Assembly (NCBI GenBank): GCA_963575745.1
Contig: CAUYUJ010006280.1
Location: forward strand, 135,001-181,130
Length of the DNA stretch: 46,130 nt
Reading direction: 5' to 3'
Source: Prorocentrum cordatum
Lineage: Eukaryota; Sar; Dinophyceae; Prorocentrales; Prorocentraceae
This document shows, one piece after another, positions 18,984 through 29,817 of the stretch (position 1 is the first letter of the stretch; each line of letters opens with the position of its first letter). The notes under the pieces are model-generated. The model saw only the letters and a list, made by a program, of their open reading frames with translations. It made no database searches and was not told where the DNA came from. A program made the position numbers and the translations under genes.

Positions 18984-21545
18984 GCTTGGCGAAAGACCCA
19001 ACCATAAGCAATTGTTGGTAACGCGTTGTGGGTGCCGCTTTCGGTGAGGCTCCATATGGGGCCACGAAGCGCTGCCTTGGATGGGGGAACCGCATGCGGA
19101 CTGCGCCACCGGGGCGGGCCTTCGGTGGAGCTCCCTATGGGGCTACGAAACGCTGCCCTGGGTGGGGGAACCGCATGCGAACACCCCCACTGGGGCCTTC
19201 GGTGGAGCTCCCTTTGGTGCCACGAAGCGCTGCCCTGGGTGGGGGAAGCGCATGCGAACTGCGCCACGGGGGCTTTCGGTGGAGTTCCCCATAGGGCCAC
19301 GAAGCGCTGCCCTGGGTGGGGGAACCGCATGCGAACACCCCACTGGGCCTTTCGGTGAGGTAGCTACATTATGGGGCAACAGAAACGCTGGCCCTGGAGT
19401 AGTGTGGGGAAACCGCATGCGAACACCCCCAATGGGGCCTTTCGTGGAGCTCCATATGGGGCTACGAAGCGCTTGCCTGGGTGGGGGAACCGCATGCGAA
19501 CACCCCCACTGGGGCCTTCGGTGGAGCTCCCTATGGGGCCACGAAACGCTGCCCTGGGTGGGGGAACCGCATGCGAACACCCCCACTGGGGCCTTCGGTG
19601 GAGCTCCCTATGGGGCTACGACACGCTGCCCTGGGTGGGGAGACCGCATGCGAACACCCCCACTGGGGCCTTCGGTGGAGCTCCCTATGGGGCCACGAAA
19701 CGCTGCCCTGGGTGGGGGAACCGCATGCGAACACCCCCACTGGGGCCTTCGGTGGAGCTCCCTATGGGGCTACGAAGCGCTGCCCTGGGTGGGGGAACCG
19801 CATGCGAACACCCCACTGGGGCCTTCGGTGGAGCTCCCTATGGGGCTACGAAACGCTGCCCTGGGTGGGGGAACCGCATGCGAACACCCCCACTGGGGCC
19901 TTCGGTGGAGCTCCCTATGGGGCTACGAAACGCTGCCCTGGGTGGGGGAACCGCATGCGAACACTCCCACTGGGGCCTTCGGTGGAGCTCCCTATGGGGC
20001 CACGAAACGCTGCCCTGGGTGGGGGAACCGCATGCGAACACCCCCACTGGGGCCTTCGGTGGAGCTCCCTATGGGGCCACGCAACGCTGCCCTGGGTGGG
20101 GGAACCGCATGCGAACACCCCCACTGGGGCCTTCGGTGGAGCTCCCTATGGGGCTACGAAACGCTGCCCTGGGTGGGGGAACCGCATGCGAACACCCCCA
20201 TTGGGGCCTTCGGTGGAGCTCCCTATGGGGCCACGAAACGCTGCCCTGGGTGGGGGAACCGCATGCGAACACCCCCACTGGGGCCTTCGGTGGAGCTCCC
20301 TATGGGGCTACGAAGCGCTGCCCTGGGAGGGGGAACCGCATGCGAACACCCCCACTGGGGCCTTCGGTGGAGCTCCCTATGGGGCCACGAAACGCTGCCC
20401 TGGGTGGGGGAACCGCATGTGGACACCCCCACTGGGGCCTTCGGTGGAGCTCCCTATGGGGCCACGATACGCTGCCCTGGGTGGGGGAACCGCATGTGGA
20501 CACCCCCACTGGGGCCTTCGGTGGAGCTCCCTATGGGGCCACGAAACGCTGCCCTGGGTGGGGGAACCGCATGCGAACACCCCCACTGGGGCCTTCGGTG
20601 GAGCTCCCTATGGGGCTGCGAAACGCTGCCCTGGGGGGGGGAACCGCATGCGAAACACTCCCACTGGGCCTTCGGGTGGAGCTCCCTATGGGGCTGCGAA
20701 ACGCTGCCTGGGTGGGGGATCCGCATGCGATCTCCCTCAACTGGGGCCTTTCGTGGAGCTCCATATGGGGCACGAAACGATGCCTGGGTGGGGGAATCGG
20801 CATGCGAACACCCCTCTGGGGCCTTTCGGTGGAGCTTCACTATGGGGTACCGAAACGCTTGCCCTGGGGTTTTTTGTTTGGTAAACGGTTGACTCTGGGG
20901 TAACGCATGCGAAAACACCCCCATGGGGCTTCGGGTGGAGTCTCCTATGGGGCTACGAAACGCTGCCCTGGGTGGGGGAACCGCATGCGAACACCCCCAC
21001 TGGGGCCTTCGGTGGAGCTCCCTATGGGGCCACGAAACGCTGCCCTGGGTGGGGGAACGGCATGCGAACACCCCCACTGGGGCCTTCGGTGGAGCTCCCT
21101 ATGGGGCCACGAAGCGCTGCCCTGGGTGGGGGAACCGCATGCGAACACCCCCCCTGGGGCCTCCGGTGGAGCTCCCTATGGGGCCACGAAACGCTGCCCT
21201 GGGTGGGGGAACCGCATGCGAACACCCCCACTGGGGCCTTCGGTGGAGCTCCCTATGGGGCTACGAAACGCTGCCCTGGGGGGGGGAACCGCATGCGAAC
21301 ACCCCCACTGGGGCCTTCGGTGGAGCTCCCTATGGGGCCACGAAACGCTGCCCTGGGTGGGGGAACCGCATGCGAACACCCCCACTGGGGCCTTCGGTGG
21401 AGCTCCCTATGGGGCTACGAAACGCGTGAGTGGTGTGCCGAGAGCAGAGGCAAGGAGGGGGAGGAGGGGGAGGAGGAAGGAGAGGAACGCGGGGCACCGT
21501 CTCTTCAAAACGAGGACCCAACACCACAGGATGGTTGGGAATTAT
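18984..21545 (+). mobile_element. Satellite-carrying core E1
   Basis: It opens with CTTGGCGAAAGACCCAACCA (inner terminus CCCAACCAT at 18997-19005), a conserved leader AAGCAATTGTTGGTAACGCG, then about 31 satellite monomers, a GGA-rich tract (21455-21485) and CTCTTCAAAACGAGGACCCA..CAGGATGGTTGGG. The inverse inner terminus ATGGTTGGG is at 21531-21539. The same head and tail bracket E2 and, in inverted orientation, E3 and E4. No transposase is encoded. Confidence 0.75.
19019..21427 (+). repeat. 77-bp satellite array, about 31 monomers
   Basis: The monomer contains GGCCTTCGGTGGAGCTCCCT, ACGAAACGCTGCCCTGGGTG and GGAACCGCATGCGAACACCC, with a step of 77 bp. Inner monomers are nearly identical. The first four or five and those at 20640-20930 are diverged and carry indels. 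Three monomers equal 77 codons and the unit lacks stops in all three forward frames, so frames of hundreds of codons run through it. These should not be annotated as proteins. Confidence 0.95.
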
Positions 21546-23981
21546 CCTGGCGAAAGACCCAACCATAAGCAATTGTTGGTAACGCGTTGTGGGTGCCGCT
21601 TTCGGTGGGGCTCCATATGGGGCCACGAAGCGCTGCCTTGGATGGGGGAAAACCGCATGCGGACCTGCGCCCACCGGGGGCGGGCCTTAGGGGTCGGGCT
21701 TCCCTATTGGGGACTACGAAGCGCTAGACCTGGGTGGTGGAAACGCATGCGATCATCTGCGCCACTGGGGCCTTCGTGGAGCTCCCTGGATGTGCCACGA
21801 AACGCTGCACTGGGCGGTGGAAGCGCATGCGACGGCGCCACAGGGGGCTTTCGGTGGAGCTCCCCATGGGGTGCCTCGAAACGCTGCCCGGGGGTGGGAA
21901 CCGCATGCGAACACCCACTGGGGCTTCGGTGGAGCTCCCTTAGATGGGGACACGAAGCGCTGCCTGGGTTGGGGGAACCGCATGCGAACACCCCACTGGG
22001 GCCTTCGGTGGAGCCTCCCTGAATGGGGCTGTCGAAGCGCTGCCTGGGTGGGGGAACCGATGCGAGCACCCCACTGGGGCCTTCGGTGGAGCTCCATGGG
22101 GCCACGAAACGTGTGAAGGGTGTGCCGAGATGGGTGGTGGGGAGGCATGCGAACCCTGCCACTGGGGCCTTCGGTGGAGCTCCCTATGGGGCCACGAAAA
22201 ACGCTGCCTGGGTGGGGGAGACCGCATGCGAACACCCCCACTGGGGCCTTCGGTGGAGCTCCCTATGGGGCCACGAAGCGCTGCCCTGGGTGGGGGAACC
22301 GCATGCGAACACCCCCACTGGGCCTTCGGTGGAGCTCCCTATGGGGCCACGAAACGCTGCCCTGGGTGGGGGAACCGCATGCGAACATCCCCACTGGGGC
22401 CTTCGGTGGAGCTCCCTATGGGGCTACGAAACGCTGCCCTGGGTGGGGGAACCGCATGCGAACACCCCCACTGGGGCCTTCGGTGGAGCTCCCTATGGGG
22501 CCACGAAACGCTGCCCTGGGTGGGGGAACCGCATGCGAACACCCCCACTGGGGCCTTCGGTGGAGCTCCCTATGGGGCTACGAAACGCTGCCCTGGGTGG
22601 GGGAACCGCATGCGAACACCCCCACTGGGGCCTTCGGTGGAGCTCCCTATGGGGCCACGAAACGCTGCCCTGGGTGGGGGAACCGCATGCGAACACCCCC
22701 ACTGGGGCCTTCGGTGGAGCTCCCTATGGGGCTACGAAACGCTGCCCTGGGTGGGGGAACCGCATGCGAACACCCCCACTGGGGCCTTCGGTGGAGCTCC
22801 CTATGGGGCCACGAAACGCTGCCCTGGGTGGGGGAACCGCATGCGAACACCCCCACTGGGGCCTTCGGTGGAGCTCCCTATGGGGCTACGAAACGCTGCC
22901 CTGGGTGGGGGAACCGCATGCGAACACCCCCACTGGGGCCTTCGGTGGAGCTCCCTATGGGGCCACGGTGGAAACGAAACGCTGCCCTGGGTGGGGGAAC
23001 CGCATGCGAACACCCCCACTGGGGCCTTCGGTGGAGCTCCCTATGGGGCCACGAAACGCTGCCCTGGGTGGGGGAACCGCATGCGAACACCCCCACTGGG
23101 GCCTTCGGTGGAGCTCCCTATGGGGCCACGAAACGCTGCCCTGGGTGGGGGAACCGCATGCGAACACCCCCACTGGGGCCTTCGGTGGAGCTCCCTATGG
23201 GGCCACGAAACGCTGCCCTGGGTGGGGGAACCGCATGCGAACACCCCCACTGGGGCCTTCGGTGGAGCTCCCTATGGGGCTACGAAACGCTGCCCTGGGT
23301 GGGGGAACCGCATGCGAACACCCCCACTGGGGCCTTCGGTGGAGCTCCCTATGGGGCCACGAAACGCTGCCCTGGGTGGGGGAACCGCATGCGAACACCC
23401 CCACTGGGGCCTTCGGTGGAGCTCCCTATGGGGCCACGAAACGCTGCCCTGGGTGGGGGAACCGCATGCGAACACCCCCACTGGGGCCTTCGGTGGAGCT
23501 CCCTATGGGGCTACGAAACGCTGCCCTGTGTGGGGGAACCGCATGCGAACACCCCCACTGGGGCCTTCGGTGGAGCTCCCTATGGGGCCACGAAACGCTG
23601 CCCTGGGTGGGGAACCGCATGCGAACACCCCCACTGGGGCCTTCGGTGGAGCTCCCTATGGGGCTACGAAACGCTGCCCTGGGTGGGGGAACCGCATGCG
23701 AACACCCCCACTGGGGCCTTCGGTGGAGCTCCCTATGGGGCCACGAAACGCTGCCCTGGGTGGGGGAACCGCATGCGAACACCCCCACTGGGGCCTTCGG
23801 TGGAGCTCCCTATGGAGCCACGAAGCGCTGTAATGGGTGGGTGAAACGCAGAGAGGAGGGAGGAGAGGGAGGAGGAGGGAGGAGGAGGGGGAGGAGGAGG
23901 AGAGGAGGAGAGGAGGAGGAGGAGAGGACGCGGGCACCGTCTCTTCAAAACGAGGACCCAACACCACAGGATGGTTGGGAA
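21546..23981 (+). mobile_element. Satellite-carrying core E2
   Basis: It has the same layout as E1, only about 18 bp downstream: leader with CCCAACCAT at 21558-21566, 77-bp array to about 23830, GGA-rich tract 23850-23932, and CTCTTCAAAACGAGGACCCA ending in ATGGTTGGG at 23971-23979. Near 22100-22155 one monomer is of a longer type containing GTGTGAAGGGTGTGCCGAGA, which links it to the longer monomers of E3 and E5. Confidence 0.75.
21580..23840 (+). repeat. 77-bp satellite array, about 29 monomers
   Basis: This is the same monomer as in E1. The first seven or so units (21580-22200) are diverged and irregular; the rest are nearly identical. A 9-bp insertion (GGTGGAAAC) lies in one unit near 22966. 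A frame of about 700 codons (22023-24140) runs through the array and is an artefact of the stop-free unit. Confidence 0.95.
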
Positions 23982-23984
23982 AAA

Positions 23985-24485
23985 AACACAGGGAATAGAC
24001 GTCCGAGCGATGGCAGGAGGGAGTGCCACGCCTCTCTCGGAGCCTCCCCTGGGCGTCCAGTGGGCCTCCCCGGAGCCTTGCCCGGAGCCCCAGGACCCAC
24101 GATAGAAGTTCGGGGGCGGAAAAAGGGGGGTGATGACTAGGGGGGGTGGATATCATGGCGGGGGCCATGATCTTTCCCCAGATTCTATGGCGCCTCTTCT
24201 TGTTTCATAACGTCCCTGGCCCCCCCGCTGGGCCGCGCACATGCCGCCGGTCATGATTTGCACCCCCCCGTCTTGGACACCCCCCGCTTGGCCGCTCCCG
24301 AGAAGTTCCCGACGTCCCAGATGGCTTACGCACTGCTCTGGGACGGCCCGCTGTCCCTGAGATCCGACGTGGCGAGCAAGCTGCAGCCTCGTAAAAGATC
24401 ACGGCCGGAGGCCCAGACCCCATCTTACTGCGTCCCTTTCCGGGCCCGACCGCTCGGTCAAGCAGTGGCGAAGCGTCTTGGCTCG
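23985..24485. other. GC-rich stretch without a recognised gene
   Basis: The first 30 bases (GGAAAAAAACACAGGGAATA) resemble the start of dispersed repeat D. No protein motif is recognisable in the remaining open frames. Confidence 0.45.
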
Positions 24486-24664
24486 GCTATAGCCCTACCA
24501 AACAATGTCCTAAGAACCTTGTGTGGTTTCCACGACATGTTCTTAATACATGTCTGGTTGATATTGTTTTTGTTAAAACACAGCGGGTTTATGTTCTAAG
24601 AACATTGTTTTTGTTCTTAGAGCCTTTTTGGGCTCTAAGAACATCTCGTGGTAGGACTATATAG
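24486..24664. repeat. AT-rich fold-back element with GTTCTTAGAGCC hairpin
   Basis: The ends CTATAGCCCTACCA (about 24488) and TGGTAGGACTATATAG (about 24649-24664) are near inverted copies. Inside, TGTTCTTAGAGCC (24612-24624) pairs perfectly with GGCTCTAAGAACA (24631-24643). AAGAAC/GTTCTT motifs occur several more times. MITE-like. Confidence 0.65.
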
Positions 24665-25199
24665 GAATGCCGGGACGGTCGGTCCCTGCTCAAATCGGTG
24701 AGGGCCCCGGGGCCCGAGAGAACGGGCGCGAGCGCCCCGCTCGAGCCCACCGAGACGCTCGAGCCCACCAAGATGCCAAGACGCCTGCTCGAGCCCACCC
24801 ACAATGACAAAAAACGACGCCAGGACCTCGGGGCTGGCCTTCCGGGACGGCCCAGGGGCACCAGGCGCACCGAGCTGGCTCCCGTGGCCCTCTCGGCTCC
24901 AGCTGCCGCGCCGGCCCCTCCCGAAGCTGCTTGGCTGCCGCTCGGGGCGGGCCGCCTTCGGAGGGCAGGGTCCGCGCAGCAGCGCCCGGCCGCGCGCAAT
25001 GGGAGACCGGCTACGGAATGCATCTGCAGTGGAGGCCCGTGCCACGAAGCACCTTGCTGACCTCCAGGGGGCCCTGCTTTTTTCCCTACCTAGGCTCTGC
25101 CTAGAAGGGTTCTTACTTTCTTGGCTTAAAGGGGCCGGGCAGTGCAACCCGCCCAGGGCGGTTCCCCCAGTTCCCTGGGAGCGGTTCCTCCAGTTGCGC
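24665..25199. other. GC-rich stretch without a recognised gene
   Basis: GCTCGAGCCCACC occurs three times between 24735 and 24800. No domain is recognisable in the open frames on either strand. Confidence 0.45.
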
Positions 25200-25535
25200 C
25201 CCCTAGCTTTGGCTTTAGCTTTAGCATCAGCTTTAGCTTTATCTTTCGCTTTAGCTTTAGCTTTAGCTTTCGCTTTAGCTTTAGCTTTAGCTTAGCTTTA
25301 GCTCAGCTTTAGCTTAGCTTTATCTTAGCTTTAGCTTAGCTTCAGCTTATATTTAGCTTAGCTTTAGCTTAGCTGTAGCTTAGTTGTAGCTTAGTTGTAG
25401 CTTAGCTTTAGCTTAGCCTTAGCTTAGCGTTCGCTTAGGTTAGCTTTCGCTTAGCTTTAGCTTAGAGTTAGCTTAGCTTTAGCTTAGCTTTAGCTTAGCT
25501 GTAGCTTAGCTTTAGCTTAGCTTTAGCTTAGCCAT
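25200..25535 (+). repeat. TTAGCT hexamer array grading into an 11-bp unit
   Basis: Bases 25205-25290 are mostly (TTTAGC)n. From about 25290 the unit becomes the 11-mer TTTAGCTTAGC, with variants. No open frame of interest. Confidence 0.9.
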
Positions 25536-26515
25536 ACCGTTACTTCTAATGCTGCTTTCCTAGGGGCTCCAACTCCTAGGTAGGGTCGCACTGGGATAAT
25601 TGGTTGGTGTTCCGATGTTGTTGTTTGCCCTTCTTGAAGCCCGACGTTCCCGCGCCAAGAGTCAAGGAGCGTCTCTTGGGGTCTCCTGGTTGGGTCTCTG
25701 GCGGAGGGTTTCTTGTGGTCGAGCCCCTGCTGCACCCCAGGAGCCATTCTCCCGTCCGAGGTCTGCGAGACACGCGTACAAGCCGGTCGTTGAAAGTAGG
25801 GTATTGTTGGATGCCCAAATCCAAATCTATTTTTGGCGCCTTCCTACTTCAAGAGTCGAGCGGTTGTCCTTCTTTCCTCCTCTGCAGGGGGCGGGTGGAA
25901 GCCCAATCTACTTCCAGCGCCTTCCTACTTCAAGTTCCAACCCACTTCTTCCGGCCGGCGTGTATAGAATGCCTCGCAGCTCTGCGGGGCATCCTGCGTG
26001 CTCGCCGGAGACTTCGATGAGAAAACTCCCTTCTGGGGCACATCCATGTGAGCGTTTCTGTTATTCATTCTTTTGCCGATCGGCGCCCGCCCTCGCCCCC
26101 CCCCCCCCCCCATGGAGTAGATTAGATCTTGGCTGTTTGGGGCGCCCGTTTCGAGCAGGTGGAGTCTCCTCTCATAGGACCCACTGCTGCAAGCAGTCGC
26201 ACTAAGCAGAGGTCCGGAGCCAGACCCCCCCCCCATCCCACCCCCTTCCGCCCAATGTCGAAACGCCGAATGAAAAAAGGCTCACCATCCTGTAGCCGAT
26301 CCCCTACTCGATACCGCCACGGCGACCCCGTCGGCCCCCAGCAGCAGCGCAGCCCCTCCGGACGCCGGGGGCGCGGCGCTCTGCTGGGCGCAGGAGGAGC
26401 TCGAGAGGCTCCTGGGGGACTTCCGCCGGCTGCACGGCGAGTTCTCCGAGGATCGGCACGATCGAAATAGGCACGTTCTGTAGCAACTCATGGGAGCGTC
26501 GTGTACCCTTGCAAT
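25536..26515. other. No gene recognised
   Basis: GCGCCTTCCTACTTCAAG occurs twice (about 25838 and 25917), each near a CTCCTCTGCAGG/CCAACCCACTTC block, suggesting a short degraded duplication. A C run lies at 26096-26110. The open frames have no recognisable motif. Confidence 0.45.
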
Positions 26516-26519
26516 TCTG

Positions 26520-26660
26520 TCTTCAGCGTCGAATGGCGTCGATTGGCGCCGATTGGCGTCATTGGGGGTCGAATGAGATAGCGCCGATTTAGCGCTGTTT
26601 AGCGCCGCGTCGATTTAGCGTCACCTAGCGTCGATTTAGTGTCGACCAGCGTCGATTCGC
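26520..26660 (+). repeat. Degenerate ~12-bp repeat of GCGTCGATTTAGC type
   Basis: Units such as GGCGTCGATTGGCGCCGATT and GCGTCGATTTAGCGTC recur about ten times. Confidence 0.75.
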
Positions 26661-26914
26661 AAGAGCCGACCAGATGGTATGGGAGGCTCCCGTGAGTTGC
26701 CACCGCAGAGGTCGCTGAAGCACATTCACGATTATGATGTTCTAACCTACTTTAGCTTTGTTTGCCAAAAGACTTCCGAGCACCCAAGAGCGCACCGAAT
26801 CTGGAGAGCTTTCGCGCATCGGGCCCTGGGAGGCGATGCTCGTTCTACCTCGCTTTCGACACTTCTCTGGGTGCTCGAACTTCTTTCTGGGATGTGGTCC
26901 CCACGCACGATGGT

Positions 26915-27080
26915 CGGGAGGGGAAACAACACACAGACACAAGGAGCCGCCGATCCCCAAGAGAAGATGGGAACGTATGGGACTCGGGCGGGAAGACAGG
27001 AACCCAGAAGATCTGGGGAACTGTGGGGAATCCTGCTACTTGTGTGCATTTCTATTCGTGTGTCCCAGGCTCTGTGGGCC
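26915..27080 (+). repeat. Dispersed repeat D, copy 2
   Basis: Its block order matches 13317 and 29818: GGGGAAACAACACACAGACA, GCCGATCCCCAAGAGAAGAT, GAACCCAGAAGATCTGGGG and ATTCGTGTGTCCCAGG. Long open frames cross it but do not resemble a known protein. Confidence 0.65.
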
Positions 27081-27274
27081 TCGGAAGCGGCAGGGCCGTT
27101 TTTTTCACCGTTTCCCAAATTATCCCGGCAAAGCAACCTAACAGCGATGTGTAGGAGCATGTTTGGAAGCATTCCCTTTACGATTCAGATGAGAATCCAG
27201 TTGTAGAATTCTGCTGTTCTCGCAGTCGTAGTCACATTCGCGATGACAGTCGCAGTGGCAACGGCAGTCGCAGT

Positions 27275-28665
27275 CACAGCCTCAGCCTCAGCCTGCCTCA
27301 GCCTCAGCCTCAGCCAGCCTCAGCCTCAGCCTCAGCCTCAGCCTCACCTGCAGCCTCCCTCACCCTGCTTCAGCCTCAGCCTCAGCCTGCCTCAGCCTGA
27401 GCCTCAGCCTCAGCTGCCTCAGCCTCAGCCTCAGCCTCAGCCTGCCTCCGCGTCTCGCCTCAGCCTCAGCCTGCCTCAGCCTCAGCCTGCCTCAGCCTCA
27501 GCCTCAGCCTGCTTCAGCCTCAGCCTCAGTCTGCCTTCAGCCTCGGCCTCAGCCTCAGCCTGCCTCAGCCTCAGCCTGCATCAGCCTCAGCCTCAGCCTC
27601 AGCCTGCCTCAGCATCAGCCTGCCTCAGCCTCAGCCTCAGCCTGCCTCAGCCTCAGCCTCATCCTGCTTCAGCCTCAGCCTCAGTCTGCCTTCAGCCTCG
27701 GCCTCAGCCTCCACCTGCCTCAGCCTCAGCCTGCATGAGCCTCAGCCTCAGCCTCAGCCTGCTCAGCATCAGCCTGCCTCAGCCTCAGCCTCAGCCTGCC
27801 TCAGCCTCAGCCTCAGCCTGCTTCAGCCTCAGCCTCAGTCTGCCTTCAGCCTCGGCCTCAGCCTCAGGCTGCCTCAGCCTCAGCCTGCATCAGCCTCAGC
27901 CTCAGCCTCAGCCTGCCTCAGCCTCCCTGCCTCAGCCTCAGCCAGCCTCAGTCTGCCTTCAGCCTCGGCCTCAGCCTCAGCCTGCCTCAGCCTCAGCCTG
28001 CATCAGCCTCAGCCTCAGCCTCAGCCTGCCTCAGCATCAGCCTGCCTCAGCCTCAGCCTCAGCCTGCCTCAGCCTCAGCCTCAGCCTGCTTCAGCCTCAG
28101 CCTCAGTCTGCCTTCAGCCTCGGCCTCAGCCTCAGCCTGCCTCAGCCTCAGCCTGCATCAGCCTCAGCCTCAGCCTCAGCCTGCCTCAGCATCAGCCTGC
28201 CTCAGCCTCAGCCTCAGCCTGCCTCAGCCTCAGCCTCAGCCTGCTTCAGCCTCAGCCTCAGTCTGCCTTCAGCCTCGGCCTCAGCCTCAGCCTGCCTCAG
28301 CCTCAGCCTGCATCAGCCTCAGCCTCAGCCTCAGCCTGCCTCAGCATCAGCCTGTCTCAGCCTCAGCCTCAGCCTGCCTCAGCCTCAGCCTGCTTCAGCC
28401 TGCTTCAGCCTCAGCCTCAGTCAGCCTTCAGCCTCGGCCTCAGCCTGCCTCAGCCTCAGCCTGCATGAGCCTCAGTCTCAGCCTCAGCCTGCCTCAGCAT
28501 CAGCCTGCCTCAGCCTCAGCCTCAGCCTGCCTCTGCCTCAGCCTCAGCCTGCTTCAGCCTCAGCCTCCGTCAGCCTTCAGCCTCGGCCTCAGCCTCAGCC
28601 TGCCTCAGCCTCAGCCTGCCTCAGCCTCAGCCTGCCTCAGCCTCAGCATCAGCCTGCCTGAGCAT
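27275..28665 (+). repeat. CAGCCT hexamer array with ~155-bp higher-order unit
   Basis: Almost the whole stretch is CAGCCT with TG insertions (CAGCCTGC). The landmark CTGCCTTCAGCCTCGG recurs at about 27531, 27686, 27840, 27953, 28108 and 28263, and as variants near 28422 and 28567. Most intervals are 154-159 bp and one is shortened to 113. A 472-codon Ser/Leu/Pro/Gln/Ala-rich frame is a repeat artefact. Confidence 0.95.
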
Positions 28666-28666
28666 T

Positions 28667-29020
28667 CAAAATGTGGCCCGGGAGTGGAGTTCTGGGAACT
28701 CGAAGAACACGAAGTGGCCTACAGCTGGCTCCGGGCATTCAGAATCATGCCCAGGAATGGAGTTCTGGGAACTCGAAGACCACGAAGTGGCCTACAGCTG
28801 GCTCTGGGCATTTAAAATCATGCCCAGGAATGGAGTTCTGGGAACTCGAAGAACACGAAGTGGCCCATCGCTGGCTCCAGGCATTCAAAATCATGCCCAG
28901 GAATGGAGTTCTGGGAACTCGAAGAACACGAAGTGGCCTACAGTTGGCTCCGGGCATTCAAAATCATGCCCAGGAATGGAGTTCTGGGAATTCGAAGACC
29001 ACGAAGTGCGTTACTGTTGG
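28667..29020 (+). repeat. 73-bp tandem repeat, 5 copies
   Basis: GGAGTTCTGGGAACTCGAAG recurs at 28686, 28759, 28832, 28905 and 28978, a step of exactly 73 bp. The unit also contains CACGAAGTGGCCTACAGCTG and ATCATGCCCAGGAAT. It follows directly on the CAGCCT array and differs in sequence from the 73-bp array at 45405. Confidence 0.95.
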
Positions 29021-29129
29021 CTAAAAAAAATCCCCGGCATCCTCCCCCGGATCGCGCCCAGACCCCCCTGGGGCGTCAAGATGCTGTCTTTTGACCTTAC
29101 TAGAAACCTATCAGTCTTCGCTGTTAGGT

Positions 29130-29320
29130 AAAAATGTCCCTTGAAAGTGGAAACGGCAAAAAACGGCGACCGGAAACGGCAAAAAAACGGCTCCAGGATT
29201 GGAACCGGAGCCGGAACCGGTCAAAAAACGGCGACGGAACCTGTAAAACCACGGCGTCGGAACCGGCAAAGAAACGGCAGAACGGAACCGGTAAAAAAAT
29301 TGCCCATGTCGTTTCCAGGG
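29130..29320 (+). repeat. Degenerate GGAACCGGTAAAAAACGGC repeat
   Basis: About eight units of 18-25 bp combine GGAACCGG or GGAAACGG with AAAAAACGGC. Confidence 0.8.
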
Positions 29321-29817
29321 CCCACTAAGCTCTCGGCGACCCGGGCGCCGCCGCCGGAGATCGCAGCCCCTTGGCGAGGGGCGCCGCGGAGAGCCCCGAC
29401 GAGCACACGCCCGGAGGCCTCGGGGTTGTTCCTCGAGCCCGCCCGCCCGCCCTGAACCCCTCCGGCAGGGGCTCGACCACAGGGAACCTCCCACGAGAGA
29501 CCCGACCCCGAGGCCCTCGAGACGCCCACAAGAGGCCCTCGAGACGCCCAAAAGAGGCCTTCCACAGGCACCCAGGAAGCTCCTCGAGTGACCCGGGGCC
29601 CACTAAGGTCCCAGGGCCCCTGCAGCAACCGAACTCCGGGGCGTGCTGGCCGCCCGCTCGCGGGGGCCCCCGGGCCGCCCGCGGCGCCCGCCGCCGCGGC
29701 CCGCGGGCCGGCCCCCGGGGGCGCGGGCCGCGCACGGGCACCGCCCCGCGCCCGGCCCCTTTCCGCCGAGCGGTATCGTTCTGACTCGGTGTCGCACGCG
29801 TCGGGCTGCCAGCATCC
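29321..29817. other. Very GC-rich stretch without a recognised gene
   Basis: GAGGCCCTCGAGACGCCCA occurs twice near 29510 and 29535. Open frames on both strands lack motifs. Confidence 0.45.

Noticed and set aside
19081-20903. Overlapping forward frames of about 470-600 codons in the satellite array
   Set aside because: All three forward frames encode the same 77-residue repeat in different phase. This follows from a stop-free 77-bp monomer.
18984-23981. CRISPR-like array
   Set aside because: The whole 77-bp unit is conserved, with no unique spacers, and the genome is eukaryotic.
27243-28661. 472-codon Ser/Leu/Pro/Gln-rich protein
   Set aside because: It is entirely a CAGCCT hexamer array with higher-order repetition; no flanking unique coding sequence.
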